Assembly: GCF_022867795.2 (NCBI RefSeq)
Contig: NZ_CP107006.1
Location: 4,216,001 to 4,280,000, forward strand
DNA length: 64,000 nucleotides
Reading direction: 5' to 3'
Source of the DNA: Chitinophaga horti
GTDB taxonomy: Bacteria > Bacteroidota > Bacteroidia > Chitinophagales > Chitinophagaceae
Shown here: in pieces, positions 1 through 7,908 of the stretch
Layout of the letters: each line of letters opens with the position of its first letter
Position numbering within the stretch: position 1 is the stretch's first letter
Notes under the pieces: model-generated
Seen by the model: the letters and a program-made list of their open reading frames with translations, nothing else
Databases searched by the model: none
What the model was told of the DNA's origin: nothing
Position numbers and translations under genes: made by a program

Positions 1-273
1 CAGTCCGAGAAATTGCTGACCGTTAAAACCACTTCCGATAAAAAGTATTGCTACATCAGCATTGCCGACAATGGCATTGGTATGAACAAGGAAACGCGGG
101 AACGGGTCTTCGAAAAATTCTACCGCAGCATCAAAAACAACAACCAACAAATTAAAGGATTGGGACTGGGTTTATATTACGCTAAACAAGCTGCAGACGC
201 GCATCAATGGAAAATAAACGTGCAAAGCACGCCGGGCGAAGGCAGCATGTTTATCATCACCATCCCTTTATAA
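1..273 (+). CDS. Sensor histidine kinase, C-terminal fragment (cut by window edge)
   Basis: The frame is open from base 1, so only about the last 90 residues are visible. They form the C-terminal part of a HATPase_c domain: the G1 box DNGIGM, the F box around FEKFYR and the G2 box GLGLGLYY are all in the right order, followed by the usual STPGEGSMFIITIPL ending. The dimerisation/His domain and the N box lie upstream of the window. In this family the domain binds ATP and phosphorylates a partner regulator. The response regulator begins 9 bases after the stop, so the two are surely co-transcribed and a cognate pair. The stimulus cannot be inferred from what is visible. Confidence 0.93.
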   Translation, partial: QSEKLLTVKTTSDKKYCYISIADNGIGMNKETRERVFEKFYRSIKNNNQQIKGLGLGLYYAKQAADAHQWKINVQSTPGEGSMFIITIPL

Positions 274-282
274 ATTGTGATC

Positions 283-990
283 ATGAAACCGAAGATATTA
301 CTGATAGAAGATGAAACGGACCTGGGCAATGTAGTGCGCCAATACCTGGAGATCATGGATTTTGAGGTCACCTGGTACCAGTCGAGCGTAAAAGCATTGC
401 AACACTTTCAGGCCGATCCACAGTTGTATCACATCCTGCTCATCGACGTGTCTATTCCCGATATGGACGGATTTACGCTGGCGCAGGAAGTGGTGAAGAT
501 CAACGAATATGTCCCCTTCCTGTTCCTCACCGCCCGCAACGAGCGCTCCGACCGGCTTTTCGGTCTCAAGATCGGCGCGGACGATTATGTGACCAAACCC
601 TTCGACATTGACGAACTGGTATTACGCATACGCAACATTCTCAAACGCAACCAGCATACGCCGGCCGACTTATCCAGCCGCAACTTTATTGAGCGCGGCG
701 ATGTGAAGTTTTATAAAGATTCGTTCAAGCTGTATATCGGTTCTCATAAGGAAATCACCCTTACGCCCAGGGAGGCGGAGCTGCTCGATTTTTTATTCCG
801 GAACGAGCATCGCATCCTCAAACGCGAAGATATTTTAAAGCAGCTCTGGGGCGACAACGACTATTTCCTCGGCCGCAGCCTCGACGTGTTTGTATCCCGC
901 CTGCGCAAACACCTTTCAAAGTCGGGCATGGTGAGTATCGACAATGTATATGGGGTAGGGTTCATTTTCAACGTGAAAGGCAAATCGTAA
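283..990 (+). CDS. OmpR/PhoB-family two-component response regulator
   Basis: This 235-residue protein has an N-terminal receiver domain (about residues 1-120) with the acidic pair E9/D10, the phosphoacceptor D55 in LLIDVSIPDMDGF and the conserved Lys in VTKPF. A winged-helix Trans_reg_C DNA-binding domain follows (about 135-232), with the LTPREAELLDFL and SLDVFVSRLRKHL segments typical of OmpR/PhoB regulators. I chose the ATG at 283; a GTG two codons upstream (277) is also in frame but would be unusual here. It follows the sensor kinase gene by 9 bases, and phosphotransfer from that kinase is the expected input. The regulated genes are unknown; nothing in the adjacent DNA identifies them. 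Confidence 0.93.
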   Translation: MKPKILLIEDETDLGNVVRQYLEIMDFEVTWYQSSVKALQHFQADPQLYHILLIDVSIPDMDGFTLAQEVVKINEYVPFLFLTARNERSDRLFGLKIGADDYVTKPFDIDELVLRIRNILKRNQHTPADLSSRNFIERGDVKFYKDSFKLYIGSHKEITLTPREAELLDFLFRNEHRILKREDILKQLWGDNDYFLGRSLDVFVSRLRKHLSKSGMVSIDNVYGVGFIFNVKGKS

Positions 991-1022
991 ATCTTCTTTT
1001 TATCCATCTCTATCACCCTCTT

Positions 1023-1052
1023 CAGCCGCCGTTGTGTCACTCACTTCAGCGG
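1023..1052 (+). repeat. Dispersed ~30-bp palindromic repeat, copy 1
   Basis: The block starts CAGCCGCCGTTGTGTCACTC and ends with CAGCGG. CCGTTG near the start can pair with CAGCGG at the end (one G-T wobble) around a 12-base loop. Similar blocks occur at 21939, 21996 (reversed), 32796 and 48443, always between genes. This copy lies 32 bases after the response-regulator stop. Confidence 0.8.
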
Positions 1053-1109
1053 CAACGCGCTTTTCAGCAGTTATCAATTTCATCAATGTGCACATAACAG
1101 CAATCAATA

Positions 1110-1138
1110 TTTGCGTAAGCAAAAAGCATCTACTTTAG
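1110..1138 (+). promoter_or_regulatory. Putative Bacteroidota promoter of trxA
   Basis: TTTG at 1110-1113 is followed after 17 bases by TACTTTAG at 1131-1138, close to the Bacteroidota -33 TTTG / -7 TAnnTTTG consensus. The trxA ATG lies 19 bases downstream, giving a short leader. Confidence 0.5.
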
Positions 1139-1157
1139 CGTCATAATTCCAAAACAT

Positions 1158-1475
1158 ATGGCACTCACATTCACCGACCAGAATTTTGCAGCTGAAGTAC
1201 TGCAGTCAGATAAATTAAGCGTAGTAGATTTCACCGCCGCCTGGTGCGGTCCGTGCCGCGCGCTGGGCACTATCATTAACGACCTGTCGGACTCATACGC
1301 AGGCAAGGTAAACATCGGCAAGCTGGATGTTGATACCAACCCCGAAGTATCGGTGAACTTTGGCGTCACCAATCTGCCTACCGTGTTATTTATCAAAGGT
1401 GGTAAAGTGGTGGACAAACAGGTAGGCGCAGTACCTAAATCCGTACTGGAAAAGAAGATCCAGGCAAACCTGTAA
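1158..1475 (+). CDS. trxA: Thioredoxin
   Basis: This 105-residue protein is a single thioredoxin fold of the usual length. The redox motif WCGPC is at residues 29-33 and the cis-Pro loop at TNLPTVLF. There is no signal peptide, so it should act in the cytoplasm as a general disulfide reductase fed by thioredoxin reductase. The gene stands alone with its own putative promoter about 20 bases upstream and a strong bidirectional hairpin terminator about 75 bases downstream, shared with the convergent permease gene. Nothing is unusual about the protein. Assignment to the thioredoxin family is secure; whether it is the main thioredoxin of the cell cannot be told. Confidence 0.95.
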   Translation: MALTFTDQNFAAEVLQSDKLSVVDFTAAWCGPCRALGTIINDLSDSYAGKVNIGKLDVDTNPEVSVNFGVTNLPTVLFIKGGKVVDKQVGAVPKSVLEKKIQANL

Positions 1476-1550
1476 CAGAACATCCAGGCAGGCGAAACAT
1501 AGCAAAACATAGAAAAGAAGATAAGATTTAAAGCCGCCGGCCTTGTTCAT

Positions 1551-1584
1551 AAAAAAAGCCGCTTCGTTTACACGGAGCGGCTTT
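1551..1584. terminator. Bidirectional intrinsic terminator between trxA and the permease gene
   Basis: AAAGCCGCT (1555-1563) and AGCGGCTTT (1576-1584) form a perfect 9-bp stem with a 12-base loop. A-rich sequence on the left and T-rich on the right allow it to work for both convergent genes. Confidence 0.8.
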
Positions 1585-1606
1585 ATCATTTAAGAATGGC
1601 GGAATC

Positions 1607-3979
1607 TTACTCGGAACGTAAGCTTTTTACGGGGTTAACAATGGCGGCTTTAATCGCGTGGAAACTGACGGTGAGTAGGGCAATTGCGATAGCGAGTACA
1701 CCGGCTACCGCAAACACCCACCAACTGATCGGCGCACGATATGCAAAGCCATCAGCCCACCGGTCCATGGCATACCAGGCCACCGGCGAGGCAATACACA
1801 GGGCGATCAACACCAGCACTACAAACTCCTTCGACAACAACGCGGTAATATTTCCCATAGACGCACCCAACACTTTGCGTATACCGATTTCGCGGGTACG
1901 TTGTACGGTGCTGTAAGCCGCGAGGCCCAGCAAACCCAGGCAGGAAATAACGATGGCCAGCCCGGCGAAGTAGAAGAACAGGCGTGAGAAGCGTGTTTCG
2001 GCAGTGTATTGTTTATCGAAGTTTTCGTCCAGGAAAGTATAGTCAAACGGACGATGCGGCGCTAATTCCTGCCACTTTCTTTCAACAGCGGCCACCATCT
2101 TTTGCGGATCGCCGGCTTTCAGCTTCAGCAAAAAGAAGGCACAATTTTCCGGCGCCACCCTGATAGACAAAGCTTTGACCGTATCGCGAAGAGAGCGGTA
2201 ATTGAAGTCTTTCACAACTCCGATTACGCGGCCATTACGACCCCACTGCGAAAACTTCTTGCCGACTACCTCTTCCGGGTTGGGATAGCCGAGTACCCTC
2301 GCGGCCGTTTCGTTGATCACGAGCGCCTCCGTTGAATCTGTCGAATATTTCACATCGAACATGCGGCCGGCCCGCATTTTTACACCTAGTTGTTCGAGGA
2401 AGCCGAAGTCCACATTGTACAAATCGAGATTCGCAGATTGCAGTTCTCCGTTGCGATTTTCGATTTCGGTAAAGGCGCCCCATTGCGGGGTACCGGGACC
2501 AGCCATAGACGCACTCACCGCTTCCACTCCAGGAATCTGTGCCAGCTCATGTTTGAATCGGGGCAACTGTTTGTTCACCTGCTGATCTTCATAATAACTG
2601 ACGATCAGTTGCTGTCCATTTGCAAAGCCCATTTCCTGGTGGCGCATGAAGTACAGTTGTTTGTATACGATGATCGTTCCTGCAATAAGAATGATCGATA
2701 CCGTAAATTGCACTACCACCAGCGTTTTTCGCAGTCCAAGCCCGCTCCTGGTAGATACGAAGCGGCCTTTCAATACCGATATTGGTTTAAACTGCGATAA
2801 AACTAATGCAGGATACACACCGGCCAGCACACCAATCAGCAGGGCAATGGCGAGCAACATTAATAACAGGCGGCCATGACTAAACAGGTTAACGCTTACC
2901 TGTTTTCCACAAAGCGCATTAAACAAAGGACTTACCAATGCGGCGAGCATAAGTGCCAGAAAAAAGGAAATGACGCAGATAACGATTGACTCACCCAGGA
3001 ATTGCGTAGCCAGTTCGCGCCGGGTGGCACCTATCACCTTACGAACACCCACCTCCTTCGCACGCTCCGAAGCCCGTGCGGTAGTGAGGTTTACGAAGTT
3101 GATACAGGCAATGACCAATATAAAAATCCCTACCACCGAAAAGATGTATACGTTCGTGATATTTCCGCTTTCGTAACCTCCCCGGTCCGATACCAGGTAT
3201 ACATCCTTCAACGGCTCCAGGTGCAACGTATAACTCATTACGCGCTGGTCTTTCGGCACGCGATCTTCCAACATGCCCGGGAGTTTTGCTTCCAGTTTTT
3301 TATAGTCCGCTCCCGGCTTCAACAGTATGTATGCTTGCCATCCGAAGTTACCCCAGGCGGTTTCCAGGCCGCGCGACATCAGCGACATTGGCAGGAGTAC
3401 ATCTGTTTTGAACTGGGAGTTTTCGGGCATGTTTTTCATCACACCCGTTACCTTCAGTGCGGTACTATCATCCAGTGTTAAAACCCGGTTGATCGGATCT
3501 TCGTTACCAAAGTACTTTTCCGCCGCCCGTTCCGACAATACTATTTCATAGGGGGTTTTAAACACCTCCGCTGCTGTACCACGCGAGAGTGGCATATTAA
3601 ACATCGTAAAACAGGTAGAATCTGCCAGCAACACATCCTTTTCCTGGAACTTCCGCTCGCCGTTTCGGATCAGCATCTGCGCCTTATAAAAGGACGTGGA
3701 GAGCTCCACTTCCGGAAAGTCCCGCTTAATACTCAGCGCCATGGGAAAGGACGTAGACGAGGTGGGAATGATTTCTGAAGCGGTCTTGATATCGGTCGTT
3801 ATGCGGTAAATGCGGTCGGCTTTATCATGAAAACGATCATAGTTGCATTCGAACGATACATATAAAAATATCAGCAGGCAGGCAGTCATACCGACGGACA
3901 AACCGACAATATTTATCGCCGTAAAACCCCGATGGCGCCAGAGGTTGCGAAGCGCCGTTTTAAGATAGTTCCTGAACAT
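1607..3979 (-). CDS. ABC transporter permease, MacB/FtsX family
   Basis: This 790-residue protein begins with the typical MFRNYLKTALRNLWRHRGF start and a first membrane helix (about 19-44), then a large periplasmic MacB_PCD domain (about 45-275). A first FtsX block with several helices follows (about 280-450, including AGVYPALVLSQFKP), then a second periplasmic domain (about 455-660) and a second FtsX block with three helices (about 680-785, containing REIGIRKVLGAS). This duplicated layout is common in Bacteroidota and is usually linked to lipoprotein or small-molecule/peptide efflux machinery. No ATPase gene lies beside it in the window, so it must use one encoded elsewhere. The substrate is unknown. 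The protein is complete, ending 22 bases from a terminator hairpin. Confidence 0.9.
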   Translation of the reverse strand: MFRNYLKTALRNLWRHRGFTAINIVGLSVGMTACLLIFLYVSFECNYDRFHDKADRIYRITTDIKTASEIIPTSSTSFPMALSIKRDFPEVELSTSFYKAQMLIRNGERKFQEKDVLLADSTCFTMFNMPLSRGTAAEVFKTPYEIVLSERAAEKYFGNEDPINRVLTLDDSTALKVTGVMKNMPENSQFKTDVLLPMSLMSRGLETAWGNFGWQAYILLKPGADYKKLEAKLPGMLEDRVPKDQRVMSYTLHLEPLKDVYLVSDRGGYESGNITNVYIFSVVGIFILVIACINFVNLTTARASERAKEVGVRKVIGATRRELATQFLGESIVICVISFFLALMLAALVSPLFNALCGKQVSVNLFSHGRLLLMLLAIALLIGVLAGVYPALVLSQFKPISVLKGRFVSTRSGLGLRKTLVVVQFTVSIILIAGTIIVYKQLYFMRHQEMGFANGQQLIVSYYEDQQVNKQLPRFKHELAQIPGVEAVSASMAGPGTPQWGAFTEIENRNGELQSANLDLYNVDFGFLEQLGVKMRAGRMFDVKYSTDSTEALVINETAARVLGYPNPEEVVGKKFSQWGRNGRVIGVVKDFNYRSLRDTVKALSIRVAPENCAFFLLKLKAGDPQKMVAAVERKWQELAPHRPFDYTFLDENFDKQYTAETRFSRLFFYFAGLAIVISCLGLLGLAAYSTVQRTREIGIRKVLGASMGNITALLSKEFVVLVLIALCIASPVAWYAMDRWADGFAYRAPISWWVFAVAGVLAIAIALLTVSFHAIKAAIVNPVKSLRSE

Positions 3980-4114
3980 AAGTTTCGTATTGCAGTGACG
4001 CAGCTAATATATCAAAATGGTGCCAGCCTTTCCGGAAGCTGATTATCAATGCATTAAACAAAAGACATTGTCCGTTTTTAGTACAACAAATGACCGCTTG
4101 CGTACAGACATTCC

Positions 4115-4143
4115 AAATAAAAACCCGGCCTGAAGAGGCCGGG
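4115..4143 (-). terminator. Leftward intrinsic terminator with no intact gene upstream
   Basis: CCCGGCCT (4124-4131), loop GAAG, AGGCCGGG (4136-4143) is a perfect 8-bp stem. On the minus strand it is followed by TTTTTATTT. Only the remnant at 4152-4316 could be served by it. Confidence 0.75.
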
Positions 4144-4151
4144 GACTCAGT

Positions 4152-4316
4152 TTAGCAAAATCTAAATCCTGTCTGGAGCTTCATGTAAGCATATGCCATG
4201 ATAAATAAGTCATCCCGGCGTTTGGTAGAGCTAGTTGCTCCAGTACATGTTGTCAGTGAAACTATATTAAAGACGCTGAAAACGCGTTTGCGGGTGAACG
4301 TGAGGTAGGCCTGGCA
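4152..4316 (-). pseudogene. Possible remnant of a gene encoding a membrane/beta-barrel C-terminus
   Basis: Read leftward, the frame is open for 54 codons between an in-frame TAG (4317-4319) and a TAA (4152-4154), with no usable start except an internal ATG near the end. The translation starts QAYLTFTRKRVFSVFNIV and ends AYMKLQTGFRFC. It has alternating hydrophobic residues and an aromatic C-terminus, loosely like the last strands of an outer-membrane barrel. A perfect terminator follows 9 bases beyond the stop, as expected for the 3' end of a once-functional gene. The upstream part would have been replaced by the GH9 region. The family is not identified, and chance openness of a short frame is the main alternative. 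Confidence 0.35.
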
Positions 4317-4366
4317 CTAAAAATTTTCAGGATAAAGTCTTATTTTGACACAAAGCCTCTCCAAGC

Positions 4367-6034
4367 ATGTTTAATAAGTCGATTGCCACGTTATGCGCTA
4401 TCCTGGGCATACTGCCTGCCTTTTCACAACAAATTGCCATCAACCAGGTTGGCTTTTATACCAATGGCCCGAAAAAGGCAATCGTAAAAACTACGGAGCC
4501 AGGCACTTTTTACCTGGTACAACTGCCAGGCGGCGACACGGTATACACCGGCCAGCTGCATGGACCACTGAAAAACAGCTATTCCCCGCAAACGACTTAT
4601 GCCGCCGACTTCAGCCAGTTTAAACGTAACGGCAAATACCAGCTAAAAACAGGCAAACTTACCTCTCCAACGATTCACATCAGTGCAAAAGCGCACCATG
4701 ACGCCGCCAAAGCTGCCATGAAAAGTTATTACTTCCAGCGCCTGTCGATGCCGCTAACCGAAACCTACGCCGGTAAATGGAAACGCCCGGCAGGCCACCC
4801 GGATACGTTGGTATACATTCATCCGTCCGTCGGCGGAGGTGGCAAGATCAGTGCCCCGGGCGGCTGGTACGATGCAGGGGACTACAATAAATACATCGTG
4901 AATAGTGGCATTACGATGGGCACTTTGCTTTCGCTGTACGAAGCATATCCCGCTTATTGCAAATCCGTTCAGCTCAACATTCCCGAGAGCAACAACCGCT
5001 GGCCCGATCTGCTGGACGAGTGCGCCTACAACCTTCGCTGGATGCTGCGCATGCAGGATCCGACCGACGGCGGTGTTTACCATAAACTCACTAATCCCTC
5101 TTTCGACGGCTTCGTGATGCCCGATAAAGCTACTGGCCCGCGTTACGTGGTGCAGAAATCTACCGCCGCCGCACTCGATTTTGCTGCTGTTACCGCGCAG
5201 GCAGCGAGAGTATATGCGCCGTTCAGCCGTGTGCTGGCAGACTCCTGCCGCAAAGCCGCCATCAAGGCCTGGCGGTGGGCGCTGCAACATCCGAAAGTAT
5301 TTTACCAGCAAGAGGAACTGAACAAACAGTTTGAACCAAAAATCACGACGGGGGAATACGGAGACCGCTCTGTAAACGACGAATGGATATGGGCCGCTGC
5401 CGAGCTGTATAAGACGACCGGCGACACACAATACCAATCTTATATTACGAATGTACCTGTCCAGCAATGGCGTTTACCGGCCTGGGCGCAGGTACAGGTG
5501 TTGGCATATTATACACTGGCGCAAAAGGCGGCTATAATCGCCTTCGCTGACGGCTTTCTCAGCGGCAGCGACAGCACTACGTACCAGAATGCGATGGGCA
5601 AAAAAGCAGGCAACTTCATCTGGGGCAGCAACTCCGTAGCTGCAAACCAGGGCATCGCATTATTGCAGGCCTACCGGCTTACGAAAGACCGTCGCCATTT
5701 GGATGGCGCGATAGATATAGCGGACTACCTGCTGGGGCGCAATGCGACGGGATACTGCTACCTTACCGGCTTTGGCAGCAAACAAGTGATGCACCTTCAT
5801 CATCGCCCTTCTGATGCGGATGGTGTGGCCGAGCCGGTACCTGGTTTCCTGGCAGGAGGGCCAAATCCCGGCATGCAGGACAAATGCCCGTCGTACACGT
5901 CGCGCGTGCCGGACGAAGCTTACACCGACGACCAATGCTCTTATGCCAGTAACGAGGTGGCCATTAACTGGAACGCACCGCTCGTGTACCTGCTATGGGC
6001 GATTGAAGCATCGGCAAAGCAGGCGGGTTTATAA
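4367..6034 (+). CDS. Glycoside hydrolase family 9 endoglucanase
   Basis: This 555-residue secreted protein has a signal peptide (about 1-20, cleaved near AFSQ), an N-terminal immunoglobulin-like domain (about 22-105) and an (alpha/alpha)6 GH9 catalytic domain (about 110-550). The catalytic-base motif DAGDYNKY (D169/D172) and the general acid E530 in SNEVAINWNAP are intact, as is the HHRPSDAD segment of the active cleft. GH9 enzymes hydrolyse beta-1,4-glucans such as cellulose, mixed-linkage glucan or xyloglucan with inversion. No dockerin, CBM or T9SS tail is present, so a periplasmic or outer-membrane-associated role is likely. The gene stands alone; its TAA is immediately next to the stop of the convergent gene. 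No SusCD pair adjoins it. Confidence 0.93.
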   Translation: MFNKSIATLCAILGILPAFSQQIAINQVGFYTNGPKKAIVKTTEPGTFYLVQLPGGDTVYTGQLHGPLKNSYSPQTTYAADFSQFKRNGKYQLKTGKLTSPTIHISAKAHHDAAKAAMKSYYFQRLSMPLTETYAGKWKRPAGHPDTLVYIHPSVGGGGKISAPGGWYDAGDYNKYIVNSGITMGTLLSLYEAYPAYCKSVQLNIPESNNRWPDLLDECAYNLRWMLRMQDPTDGGVYHKLTNPSFDGFVMPDKATGPRYVVQKSTAAALDFAAVTAQAARVYAPFSRVLADSCRKAAIKAWRWALQHPKVFYQQEELNKQFEPKITTGEYGDRSVNDEWIWAAAELYKTTGDTQYQSYITNVPVQQWRLPAWAQVQVLAYYTLAQKAAIIAFADGFLSGSDSTTYQNAMGKKAGNFIWGSNSVAANQGIALLQAYRLTKDRRHLDGAIDIADYLLGRNATGYCYLTGFGSKQVMHLHHRPSDADGVAEPVPGFLAGGPNPGMQDKCPSYTSRVPDEAYTDDQCSYASNEVAINWNAPLVYLLWAIEASAKQAGL

Positions 6035-6754
6035 CTGTTTAAATGCGTGAATCCGGATCTCATCGGACGTAGCCTTACGCAGGTTACTGCCCTTCACCCC
6101 GTCCAGCTCACTGCGGACGATGTTGATGGGCATATAGTACTCACCGGTTCCGGGAATGGTGACGTACGGGTAGTCGCCACCGTAGTTTTTGACGTTAATG
6201 TCCCAGGCACCGCTGATGCGTTCCACAATGATTTGACCAATGTAAAATACCAGTGCATCGTACAATACCTCCCACGCCCTTGAAAGATCGTAATTGATAA
6301 TAGCATTATCGATCAGCGCGAGGCTTTCGTAGCCGTAATCAAGTTCGGCGGGAATATCGAGTTCGGTGCTGATCACCGTCAGCAGGCTATCGCCGGCTTC
6401 GATAAGGCGGTTGCCCAGGCGGGTGTAGTGGCGCCAATGGTCTACCGAGGCGGCGCGGCCATGTTTATAGTCTTCGTCCACGCGCTTTTTCCAGCTCACA
6501 AACCGAAGGAATGCATCCTTTTGCCAATAGTTGCCTTTACCGGGCACACTTTGGCTGGCGGGATCAAAAACATAAATAAAATCGCCGTTGGGCAGCTCGT
6601 ACACTTCATCACGCTTCTCTGTGCCGTTGCGGTATTTTTCATAAAAATCGAAGGTATACTCGCGGTGCAGCTTTGCGCCGCCACTTTCGATAAAGGCTTT
6701 TACTTCGCCTTTCTTTAATCTTCTATTAAGCGGAAAATCTTTACTCTTGGGCAT
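6029..6754 (-). CDS. Uncharacterised 241-residue protein
   Basis: I do not recognise this family. The protein starts with a lysine-rich segment (MPKSKDFPLNRRLKKGEV) and contains a mixed alpha/beta region with many aromatic residues. A helical middle (about 125-185) is followed by GAWDINVKNYGGDYPYVTIPG, reminiscent of small proteins that carry a 'G.W....YP.I' ending. It has no signal peptide or membrane helix. The reading frame is long and complete, and its codon composition resembles the neighbours, so I believe it is real. Its stop codon (6029-6031) overlaps the end of the GH9 gene, so the two are convergent without a terminator between them. It stands alone upstream of the cupin gene in the same direction. 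The function is unknown. Confidence 0.75.
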   Translation of the reverse strand: MPKSKDFPLNRRLKKGEVKAFIESGGAKLHREYTFDFYEKYRNGTEKRDEVYELPNGDFIYVFDPASQSVPGKGNYWQKDAFLRFVSWKKRVDEDYKHGRAASVDHWRHYTRLGNRLIEAGDSLLTVISTELDIPAELDYGYESLALIDNAIINYDLSRAWEVLYDALVFYIGQIIVERISGAWDINVKNYGGDYPYVTIPGTGEYYMPINIVRSELDGVKGSNLRKATSDEIRIHAFKQL

Positions 6755-6902
6755 AACGGCCTGTCTCTGTCTTTAGGGTTATCTAAATTGGAGCCGACTT
6801 CAAACTGCTACTAATCTTATCGGGTTTAAAAAATGATGGTCGGGGCGGCAATTTATACAAATTCCCGCTAAACACATAATGATATTTTGATATTTCTATA
6901 AA

Positions 6903-7256
6903 TTATACAAAATCCTCGCGCATTGGGCTAAATACGTCTACCAGCATCCCTTGCTCGATGCAACGGCAACCATGATCGGTATTTGGCGGTACGAAGAATG
7001 CGTCGCCAGCCTTGAGGATTTGTTTATTACCAGCGATATCGACTTCGAACACACCTTCCTGCACGTGCGATATCTGGGTATGTGGATGTTGGTGGATGGA
7101 GCCTACGCCCCCTGTTTCGAAGGCTACCTTTACGAGCATTACGCGGTCGTCGTAAGCCATGATCTTACGGCGTAAACCGCCGCCAAGGTCTTCCCAGCCT
7201 ATACTTGCATCATCTATAAAAACCTCCTGTGCCATGTCTGATGTTTTATGATGCAA
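6903..7256 (-). CDS. Small cupin-domain protein
   Basis: This 117-residue single-domain cupin carries the metal-binding HQHPHTQISHVQEG motif (about residues 56-69) and a second motif with PPNTDHGCRC. The likely ligands are two His and one Glu/Gln from motif 1 and one His from motif 2. Such stand-alone cupins bind a metal and act as isomerases, dioxygenases or small-molecule sensors; the substrate cannot be told. An alternative start seven codons downstream (7235, MAQEVFID) is equally plausible and would fit the domain boundary. It is monocistronic, with no signal peptide. The family is certain, the role is not. Confidence 0.88.
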   Translation of the reverse strand: MHHKTSDMAQEVFIDDASIGWEDLGGGLRRKIMAYDDRVMLVKVAFETGGVGSIHQHPHTQISHVQEGVFEVDIAGNKQILKAGDAFFVPPNTDHGCRCIEQGMLVDVFSPMREDFV

Positions 7257-7274
7257 AGAACGGCAATTACCGGG

Positions 7275-7306
7275 TAAAAAAATAGGGCCGCCCTGAAGAG
7301 CAGCCC
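7275..7306 (-). terminator. Leftward intrinsic terminator with no recognised gene upstream
   Basis: GGGCCGCCC (7285-7293) and GAGCAGCCC (7298-7306) pair over 9 bp with two G-U pairs on the RNA, loop TTCA, followed on the minus strand by TATTTTTTT. The nearest rightward gene already has its own terminator at 7859. Confidence 0.6.
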
Positions 7307-7855
7307 GTCAACCTAAACTTTGTTTATGAGAAAAAAAGCGATAAGTCAATATTGAAAAGATATAACCTTACTTCTCATCACCCCTGTAGTGGTGGCGACT
7401 GGCTGGAATAGTTGCGCTATGTTTAATACGGAAAATAGCATAGGGAAATTCCGGCTGAAAAGTTGGTAAATCTTGGTTACGATGAGACCGGGTTAACGGC
7501 CTTAAAGGATTTCTCGAATCTCGTGCATGATATAGGACGCGGGGACTTGCTAACACACTCTATCTTTGACTCGGGACGTTACACACGGCAATCCCATAGA
7601 AAAAAGCGCCTTTTCCACGATTGGTTTTTGAAATCGGGTGCAAAATAATACAATTCTTACGCTTTTCGTGGAAGATGTGAGAAAGCCCTCAAAAAAAATT
7701 TAAAAGGCACATTAAGTTCCTGAGCGGCAAGCCTTCATGAAGGTGACTGCAATACAGCTTCAGCGCGGCCGGGAAGGTATTATGGCGATTTGGGGGCTAA
7801 CCGGTGCATCGTTGTAGTAAATTTCAGAGCCATACCCCCAACTTTCCGAGCACGA

Positions 7856-7886
7856 AAAAAGCGCAACCAAAATGGCTGCGCTTCGA
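7856..7886 (-). terminator. Intrinsic terminator of the Asp/Arg/Asn-repeat protein gene
   Basis: AAGCGCA (7859-7865) pairs with TGCGCTT (7877-7883), extended by an inner CCA/TGG. On the minus strand it is followed by a T tract. It lies about 25 bases after the stop at 7909. Confidence 0.8.
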
Positions 7887-7908
7887 TCATTATAAGGAGA
7901 GGTTGGTT

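Larger units (their letters stand above)
3980..4366. other. Intergenic stretch with a gene remnant and a leftward terminator
   Basis: This 387-base gap lies between the divergent permease and GH9 genes. It holds a leftward terminator with no intact gene in front of it (4115-4143) and, to the right of that, an open stretch that may be the decayed end of a membrane-protein gene (4152-4316). A weak -7-like TATTTTG lies just upstream of the GH9 gene (about 4341-4347). I see no other structure. Confidence 0.6.
7257..7908. other. 650-bp stretch with two leftward terminators and no convincing gene
   Basis: The right edge holds the terminator of the 7909-8445 gene and the left edge a second leftward terminator (7275-7306) with no gene in front of it. 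Between them, short open frames on both strands (about 60 codons) show no start context, family likeness or biased composition, so I do not call them. An 8-bp inverted repeat TTCCACGA / TCGTGGAA lies near 7615 and 7667. A decayed gene or an untranslated leftward transcript is possible. Confidence 0.5.

Noticed and set aside
7463..7648. 61-codon open frame in the 650-bp gap
   Set aside because: No start context, no signal peptide, no likeness to any family; length is within chance.
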